Source: Heligmosomoides polygyrus polygyrus (taxonomy: Eukaryota > Nematoda > Chromadorea > Rhabditida > Heligmosomidae). Taken from it: a stretch of 64,000 bases of DNA. This document shows, one piece after another, positions 37,901 through 46,900 of this stretch; the stretch's first letter is position 1, and each line of letters opens with the position of its first letter. A program made the position numbers and the translations under genes. Below the pieces are notes generated by a model. The model made no database searches. It saw only the letters and a list, made by a program, of their open reading frames with translations, and was not told where the DNA came from. The stretch covers positions 16,983,114 through 17,047,113 of the forward strand of contig OX377206.1 in the NCBI GenBank assembly GCA_947396885.1, given 5' to 3'.

Positions 37901-40900
37901 CAAGTAACAGGCAGAGTGTTTTCAGAGTTGGATTGGATTCAAATGGCACCCTGCGTTGTGCGTATCTGAAAGTGTACCTTGATGGAGGCTATGCCATTGA
38001 TTTGTCGCATATGGTGAGATTTCTGTTTCAGCATGTTCAAAAAAGCTGAAAATATGCTCCACTCCACCACTATTTGAAGAGCATCGGAGTAGGTGTAGCG
38101 GATGAGGGTGTAGTGATTGATGAATAGGTTTAAGTTGTGGCCTTTCATGATTAATACAGCGAAGTACTACACTTCAGGTTACCTTCCTGTCAGCTGCCGT
38201 GTCGAATACCTGTTATAGAATCCCAGTGATGAGAGCGGAAGGATTCACCTTGAAAACCAACAAGTCGAGCAATACTGCTTTCAGGTCGTTTTATAGTTTT
38301 CGGATTTCGAATGCATGCGGCTCAAAATGAAGGATTTTAGAGGTTTCGGAGCGCCACAGGCCTTTTTCGCGATGAACTGCATTCTAACTCATGCCGCACA
38401 TACTCTGAAAAAGCCGTTGGAACAGGTACTTGTTCGCTGGCTTTAAACATGTACAATCGCAAACGCTGTTCCGTCCCTGCTTTTGAGCTTAAAATTTCGG
38501 AAACTGTGTGCGATACTTAATTTCATTCACTGTAGCTGAAGTACTGCGATGCGAAATGCATCTCATAGAACTAGAACTTTATTTAGAACTTCCGAGCCTG
38601 AAGCTGAACTAAGCCATGGATTAGTCAAAATAATCTGGTAACGTTGCATTTTTTAGTTTCAACAAAGTGTGTTTTAAACTGACATTTTTCTGATTTTGAT
38701 CGGTGGTATTCACACGCCTGCAGTAAGCTCCAAATAAATTTCTTACAAGCATTCTTTGCACTTTCTGCTGTTTTTACTACTCATTTATTCTGGAACATCA
38801 TGTCTTTAGTGGCGGCAACCATACATATTCGTATATAGGCAAAGGAAAGTGCAGCATATCCTTGCAGAATCAAGTCCGCAAAATAATTCCTACATCTGAG
38901 ATCGGCCTTGCTGTGAAATTGAAAGCAATTGTTTCCGGAAACACGGAAAGTCTAGATCCCAAAATGATTCAGGTCAGGATGATTTTCAACAGACGGATTT
39001 CTAGATGATTCAGGTAACAGATTTAGATGAGAAATCTGGCATGCAATCCGAGTCGGGTCCGCGAGAAAGTTATATGAAACATTCGAAAAAACTTCTAGTG
39101 AAAACCATCCTTATCTAAACTATCCCAAGAGTCAGAATTTTCAAGCATAATAAAGAATATAGACGAAAAATGTAAACGGTGCAACAAAAACAATTGTAAA
39201 GAACACCCATGTCCTCACTTTGACAGTTATCTGCGTACACAATTTATCCGTGGTTTGAAAAAATGGCGAACCTGAGTTATCCGTATCGGTATCGGATCCA
39301 ACGTATAGAAAGTGAGTGAGTATATAGGGGAGGAAAACGGCGGGGTGATGGGGAATACGGGGACAAATTTATTTGGAGAAACTAGATGACGGGACGATTT
39401 TTTGCTCATTTTTGGCAGCCTGTCATGCGAAGCACATAGCAGGAAAGCTCAGATAAGGCTGCGAGTTCTCTCAACCTTGTGTCGCTGCCTGCATTCGAAA
39501 ACGTCTAGGAGATTTTTTTCGTGACTTTATCTCCCAAAAGTGGTCATTATTCTCACTTGGTGGTTAGTGCTATGCACATCGTGTTACGCACTCTGCAAGG
39601 CCTGTAAAATCCCTTTCTACCATCATTTTTTCCGCGTTTTCGGCTACTTGTAGCGTTTGAGTAAAGTCCATTCTCAACGTTCTGCTTAGCAATGGAAAGC
39701 TACGTTGAAAAAAAGACAACTATGTACGTCCGAATTTAGATAATGGAAATGAATTTCAATAAGAGTGGTGACACGGAGCTGCTCGGATATCCAATTTTAA
39801 ACGACGCTTTATTGGATTGTTGGAAGGAGTGTCTGGCACTGAGCGAGTTTACCAAAAGACGAGATGAAGTCGACCACTTTAACAAGTTTGTAGTTTTTTA
39901 TGAATTCAGATTTGTTTGAATTCGCCAAAATCATATCTCTTCGAAGCTAATTCTGAGCCTTTGGGGTGGAGAAGCTAATGCACTACGTAATATTCTTATC
40001 GCAAATCTTTTTCAGGTCATCCAAAAACATAAAACGAGGAATCGCCATGGGTGCTACTCGGATGGGTTTAACACATTCTGGCGCATACGAACAGGTAAAA
40101 TAGAATCTGAAAGCTTGGTTGTTGGAGTAGGTGATATGTCGTTGTCGTGATACCTAGTGATGCATTTCTCTTATCAAAAATCACCGACAAGCATGCTCAT
40201 TACGTGATGTTTAACTAATCTTTTCTATCATGAAAGCCTTTACCTACACCATGTCATTTTAGGCTTCAGCGTTGGTGCAGATATTTTTGGACGGAAGTGT
40301 CACGGTTTCAATTGGTGGTATCGAAATGGGACAAGGACTCAACACCAAGTGTCTACAAGTGGCTAGTCGTGCACTTGGAGTAAGTACGCATCTGCCGGTA
40401 TTGTTCTTCTTTAAAATAATTTTTACTGCCATATTAATCGTATTCAGCGACCTCGATTACCCCAGGGCTGAAGTTTCGGATCGCTTGAACGACACCCACA
40501 AAAAATCGATAATTTGATCAATATCGATTGATGGCGATCGATATTTCAAAAACGAACTTTAGATTCGTGTTCAGCGACCTCGATTATCCTTAGAGCTAGA
40601 GCTTCGCGTCGTCACAATCGTTGAGTATCGCCAGGACGCAGTGCCCCCACTCCAGTTGTGACGGACGGACGGAAGGACGGAAACACACACACGCAAACAC
40701 ACCCACTACTCCTTTATATATATTGGGTTGCTCAGAAAGTAATTGCGATTATTGAGCGTTTCTAGAAAATATTTATTTCCTCATAATGAAGCAACATCAA
40801 TTAATGAAATATTGTTCGTTTCGTTCATTTACCTTTTGAGATCTTCCTGTTAATTTCGTAATACCTCTCTCGTAGAACTTCTTATCCTTCTCGGCAAAAA

Positions 40901-43900
40901 ACTGGGCCACATAAGACTTGATATCTTCATCTTCGTTGAAGGTTTTCCCATTCAGGGAATTCTGTAACGATCGGATTAGTGGTAGTCCGATCTTACAAGA
41001 TCTGTGCTATATGGTGGATGCAGCACTAATTTCCAGCCAAGCTCCAATAATTCTTGCCGAGTCGCCAAAGACGTACGAGGTCTAGCCTTGTCCTGGTGGC
41101 ACACTACTCCTCTGCGACTCGCCAATTCTGGTCGCATTTCCTTTATTGCTTCATCCAATTTTATGCGTTGTCAACAGTAGAGGTACGAGTTGATATTGCG
41201 GCTCCTTGGAAGCACTTCGAAATACATCACACCTTTGTAGTCCCAGCAAATTGATAGCACGACCTTCTTTTGATGAAGATCGACCTTATGCATCGTTTGA
41301 GCAGGTTCATCCGGTTTTGACCAGGATGTTTTATGAGTGGCATTGTTGTAAACAATCCACTTTTCAACGCCAGTTACTATTTGCTTCAAAGATCGATCGT
41401 CTTTATTGCGTTTGTAGTGCAAGTTACAGACGCTGATGCGGTGCGTCAAGTGGATTTCCTTCAATTCATGAAGCACCCAAACATCCAGCTTTTTTACTAG
41501 TCTAATTTTCTTGACATGATTGTGAACTTCCAATAGATACGACGGCCTTCTCAGCGAGCACTCCTACCTTTGTATTAGATCAGCTTCGGCCAATGCCATC
41601 AAATGATCTTGATCAGCGCCTACTGGCCGGCCGGAACATTGCTCATCTTAAAGTGAAAAATTGCCAGACCGAAATTTCGCGAAGCACATCATATACTTCA
41701 CATATATCGTGGAAAGCATCAGTAGCTCTTCTGCCACTAGGAAAGTGGAAAAGCAAGATGTGCCGAAAATGCTCCTTCTGACACTCCATGTATAAATTGA
41801 TCCTGATAATACAAATAAAAATCTACTACTATATAATTGAATTTGCCTCACGCGTGGTTCGATGAGACGTATCTCACGCAGGTTTGAAACCTACGTGAGA
41901 TACGCCTCATCGAACCACGCGCGGATAAAATGTGCCTTCAACATGTGCCGCGTACCTCGCGCGGGCAACACTTGCCGTTCAACGTGGGATGTTGCTACAG
42001 CAGACACAGCGGCATATGCGCGCGTTTCTGAGCATCTGGATCCGCCAGACGGGTCCCCTACGTAGCGCAACAAGCGTCTAGAGTGACAGGAGGTGTCACC
42101 GACGTCGTGTGACGAGCGGCCCCTTTCAGAATTCAGCATTATCCCATGTTGAACGGAGAATGTTGCCCGCGTGAGATACTCCTATGCGTCCTCACCGAGG
42201 ACAGCCATGAGCATGGGAGGACCAATAAGGTGTGGTGGATAAGAGAAGTAAGCGAACCTCAAGGGTGGACCAGGTGAGCGACCAGGAAGGAAAGGAACAA
42301 CCTGGAGGAGGGACCAGGTCGGAGAAGCCAGCAAGAAGAGACCAGTAGGTGTCAATAGTGGAAACAAGAAAGTGTGCCAGGAGTTGAGACCAGGAAGTTG
42401 GGGGCGACTAAGGAGGGAGGGCGGGGGAAGACCAGTAAAGGCGGACCAGCAATTAGATCCAGTAAGAAGAAACGAGTGAGGGGGAACCTGGCGTCCGGAT
42501 TTGGAAAACGTGTCAACGATATCCGGAAACGCAAGCTGTAGAGCATGAGAACGGTTGCAGAGGGGCAACCTGAGGGACAGGAGTATTGCGCAGCACAAAC
42601 CTGGTCTTGAGAAAATGCCTATGATGAAAGTACCGAAGTGGTGAACGGTTTGATGCCGATAAAGTACGCAACAGATCCTAGATTTTAGCGAATGTTAAGT
42701 TTTATAAAAACTACATTCCGTAGCTCAATGATGTTGCAAAGTCCCGCGAAGCGCGCAAGTGCCCAGACACGCCGTTAGGCGAGTCGGAGCACTTCTATAG
42801 AACTAATCCAATTACAATGCAGGAATATAAGCGACACACGTAGAACATATATGTCAGATAAGAACAAATAACAGTGGCAGAAACCTTTTAAAGCAATTGT
42901 TCAAAAACATATTCTCCAAAATCGAAATTACTTTCTGAACACCCCAATAGTAGGATTGCGTCGCGTGCACACTAAACGCTCCCTAAGGATGCGCTGACAG
43001 GCAACTAAATATGAACTCCGCCTAAGAATAACACGTTTTCATTTTGTCACCTACATTTTAGGTTTTCCGTGCTTTCAGATCCCCTTCTCCATGATTACAA
43101 TCATTGATGCGAGTACGGATAAAACATGTAATGCACCGGAAACCGGAGGTAGTCAAGGTGCAGACATACATGGACGGGCTATTCAGGTACCATCTGTTGA
43201 CGATATTCACCTTATGCTAAATAATGGCCTATCATTGCACTTGAGGCCTGTTGCGAAAGGTTAATGTGTGGGCTACGTCCCATACTTGAAGAAGAACCCG
43301 ACTGGCCGCGTGCCGTTATGAAGGCGTACCACATGCAGCTGCCGCTTCAAGCTTCGGAGCATGTTCGGTGAGTCCTGTAAAGGGTAATGTGTTTCACGTG
43401 TATTTGACTGAAGTGGGAGAGTGTTTAGGATTGATCGAGCGCCGCACGGAATTCTTCCAGAATCTCCTACGTATCACACGAGCGGCGCTGCTTGTGTGAT
43501 GTCAGAGATTAATTGTCGTACAGGAGAGCAAAAGGTGCCATGACAAAGCTTACTCCCTCATTTTTTAATTGGAGCATGGTATTTTTTTATTCACTTCATG
43601 CAGTCATTGGGCGGGTGTAGCGCAGTAGGAGGAGAGACCGGCTGTCGCTTGCACCCGATACCAGGTTCTTGGTCCGGATTTCCCGCCATGACCAACGAAG
43701 CCTTCCATCCCTCCGGGATCGGTGAATTACTACCAGACGTGTCTGGGAATGTTGAATCGCTGACTTGTTCATCGGTTGGCCATCGCAGGTATTGTATGGC
43801 CAAATACACATTCAAGTACAGTACAGTAGAAGTACATAGAATGCGTGGTGCATTCCAGAAGGGATTGAGTAACGCCGTCTCTTATTCCTTATCGTTTTAT

Positions 43901-46900
43901 CCTTTCATGCAGTCATAAAGGCAGGAACAGTTGAAGCTGTTTAGGAATAGTGGTTTCTGAAATCAATGTAATGATCGAAGCTAGGGTTATTGTACAGATT
44001 GAATGCAAATTTTTATCAAATGTGCTTGTTCGCTTAATTTTACTCACCATTTTCTGCTAGCCTGGTATAGATATCAGGTGGATGTTCTTAAGGTCATTAA
44101 TTTGATCCGCAAACGATGTCGGATTTGTGCAGCAACGTTCAAATTTAGTTGTTTCCATGCTGAAGGCATCGTTTACGATAGCGGTTGCACGATTTTCTCG
44201 CGGCTGCAATGTCAGTCTTATACTCGAAAACGGAAACATTTGTTAATCCACACTTCGTGCATCTGAAGGAACACCCTAAAAATGAAGACGATTTCAAATC
44301 CTTTGAATGAATGCCATTCAACAGCTTGCTGGTGCTATTCTTATACTTTAACAAGTACCAAGCGCTTCTAGAAATGTTAAATCCTAGCCCTAGAGATACT
44401 TAGGACAGAATGACAAATTCAGCACTATCTTTTGAGAGCAGCTAGTGCATTTCTGAAAGTCATGGAGACTGTCTACAATCCGGATAGCTTAAGGATTCTG
44501 AATGCATTGTGCATTCATAGCGCCGCGAAAACTCCAAGTTTCAACATTTCATCATCACTCAAAAAAAATTGAGATTATGAATCTAGCCCGTTAGATCTCC
44601 AGCAGTCTCTGTGCGCGCACCTCTCAGTGTAGTTTCAGCTCGTTATAATTCTTGGTTGAAGTCTAATTCACCAGTTTATCGCAGTGAGCGAATGGTGCAG
44701 TTGGAAGAAATCCCGATCTATATCTCACCCTAATCGACTCAGAGTTCGGATCCCGCAAAGGGCTATCAACCTTTGCATCCCTCCTAGTGAATTGCTACCA
44801 AATTTGTTTGGAAAAGATAAAGCACCAGCTGGTCCATTGACTGGCCACCACTAGACACTGCATAGACCGAATCCACATTTAAATTGCGTCAGATGTGGAA
44901 TGCGTGGCTTAGCTCGCGGACTAATTACTCAACGCGACAACTCGTCATGCATATTGGAGTTTGTTGTTATTTACCTACCTTTAATATTTAAACAGTGTTT
45001 TTTTTTCAACAAAATACCTTCCGTGCCACAACAGAATTTAAGTACCCATTCGGAGCAGTGAGTAGGAGGTGCTCGGTCTCGTATGAATCTCAAATCGATT
45101 TTGGGTTAGCTTCGATCTTGGTAGAGGGCATCTATTAATCCCAACACATCTGGAAAGTGGAATTAACATGGAATGCATAAACGTCTATTCGTTCGTCGTC
45201 TGACCACCTGAAGTCACGGTTTAGACCATATGGAGGTTTTCTGAACCATTTAAAGTAGAATGCATGGTGAACACCAACATCGTAGAAGTTGATTAACATC
45301 TACCGTTATCGTTATTTGAAAGAGAATTTCTTTGTTATATTAACTTAACGATTCAGCTACTATCTGCGGATTTTGTGCTCGATGTCGGTAGAAGTCTAAA
45401 TCCAGCAGTAGACATCGGGCAGATTGAAGGAGCATTTATGCAGGTAGTAGCCTGATTTTCATAATGAATTTCCAAGGCTAACTGTTTTGTGGCTTTGCCC
45501 ACGTGTTTCTTTGTTTGTGAATGGTGTTCATTCTCGGTATTTCAGAGCTACGGTAATTTCACATGTGAGGAGATTACATACGATGAAAGTGGAAAACTGG
45601 TCCAAGATTCATTTGGAAAGTATAAAATACCGACATCTAGTATGACTCCTAGAAGGTATGCTTTTCAGATGAGCGACATTGGCTCGATTTTTTATTGATT
45701 ACTGAAGATCGACTGGCTTGAAATCGAAGCATTGAGTGACAGTAAACCTTCATATTGCTCTATCTTGCTGTTTTATCTCACGTCCATCTTAAACGGTCGT
45801 AATAAACTATTGCTATTACTATTACTATCTCTCTCCTACATGAAATGCAACCATATCTATTTTCTTCCAATTCTTGTTCTAATATAAAGAGAGTAATCTT
45901 TCAACCTCCTACACGACTTTCTCTCCTTCTTTACTAATATAGAGATTTGTCGAATCTATCCTAATCGGAGGGGGTGAGCATGCACTGTTTTTCTGTCTCC
46001 ATTGCCTACTTCGAGATTTTACGAGAGCATCAGCTGCTGTTCCTTAATGTGAGGGGTTTCATTTAAATTCAGTGGGAATGACTGCATGGAATGACCTAGG
46101 CAATTGGCACTTTAAGGTTGCTCCCTTCGACTAGGGTAGATCCGATGTGTCTTTTGGTCAAGACGTGTATGTATTTATTCAGCTGTGATATAAACGAATA
46201 TTACTGAATACTATACTATGAATATTACTACTATTATTGACTACTGAAGATTGACTGGCTTGAAAACGAAGCCTTGAGTACCAGTAAACCTTCATCTTGT
46301 TCAATCTTGCTGTTTTATCTCACGTCCATCTTAAATGGTCGCAATAAACTTTTACTATTACTGTTACTTTCTCTCTTTTACAAGTCATGTTACAGATTCC
46401 GTGTGAAACTCTTGAAGGAATCAGACTGCTTTCCTGAACAAGTTTACTCATCAAAGGTAACCTTCGCTTCGTTCACCAATTATTAATAATGTCAACTGTC
46501 TACACTGTTTGTAGACTTATTCGAAATTGTTTTTGTTTTTTTAATTGATAGACTCCAATCAATTTTAGAAGTCATCGCGTTAATTTAATCTCTTACATGA
46601 CTGCGATGCCGCCACACAAAATCGCAATAATGGCATATCTAACTGGGTTTTAGTAGAAATAACGGTATCAGTTTGTTTATCGAGTTCTTACTACACAGTT
46701 AGCTGCAATAAACAAATGTAATGTGCGCCATGTCGCTATTCTATAGGAGAATGGGCGACTGTCGATAAACTTTGATCGATTTATCGATTTCGCTACTTAT
46801 TTTGACAAGTACAAATTCCAGCAACTTATTTACAGTTGACATCACTAAAGTGTGATGCCATCAGCTGAGTAACCCTTGTCCTGATCGTGCTTCAATGAGT

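Larger units (their letters stand above)
40724..42955 (-). mobile_element. mariner transposon with decayed transposase and a ~0.9-kb insertion
   Basis: The ends TTGGGTTGCTCAGAAAGTAAT and the inverse of ATTACTTTCTGAACACCCCAA lie at TA sites. The transposase reads on the - strand from about 41786 to 40870 in several frames. The helix-turn-helix part is broken by frameshifts ([10 protein letters not shown]..., [11 protein letters not shown]). The catalytic region reads [23 protein letters not shown] and [10 protein letters not shown]. The first catalytic Asp (TGDEKW in relatives) is Val, so it is inactive. Mariners are usually about 1.3 kb. The excess length is explained by foreign DNA at about 41848-42700. 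The related bandit mariner is known from hookworm; the family assignment is from memory. Confidence 0.88.

Noticed and set aside
38426..38470. Possible extra exon reading NMYNRK after donor 38426, resembling the family NMYKEGD motif
   Set aside because: The true continuation [11 protein letters not shown] is at 39740 in the right phase with a good acceptor. The 38.4-kb string is preceded by an in-frame stop.
42182..42598. 138-codon Pro/Leu-rich - strand frame
   Set aside because: It is produced by a purine-rich strand bias with ACCAGG repeats. No domain, and it is embedded in an insertion within a mariner.
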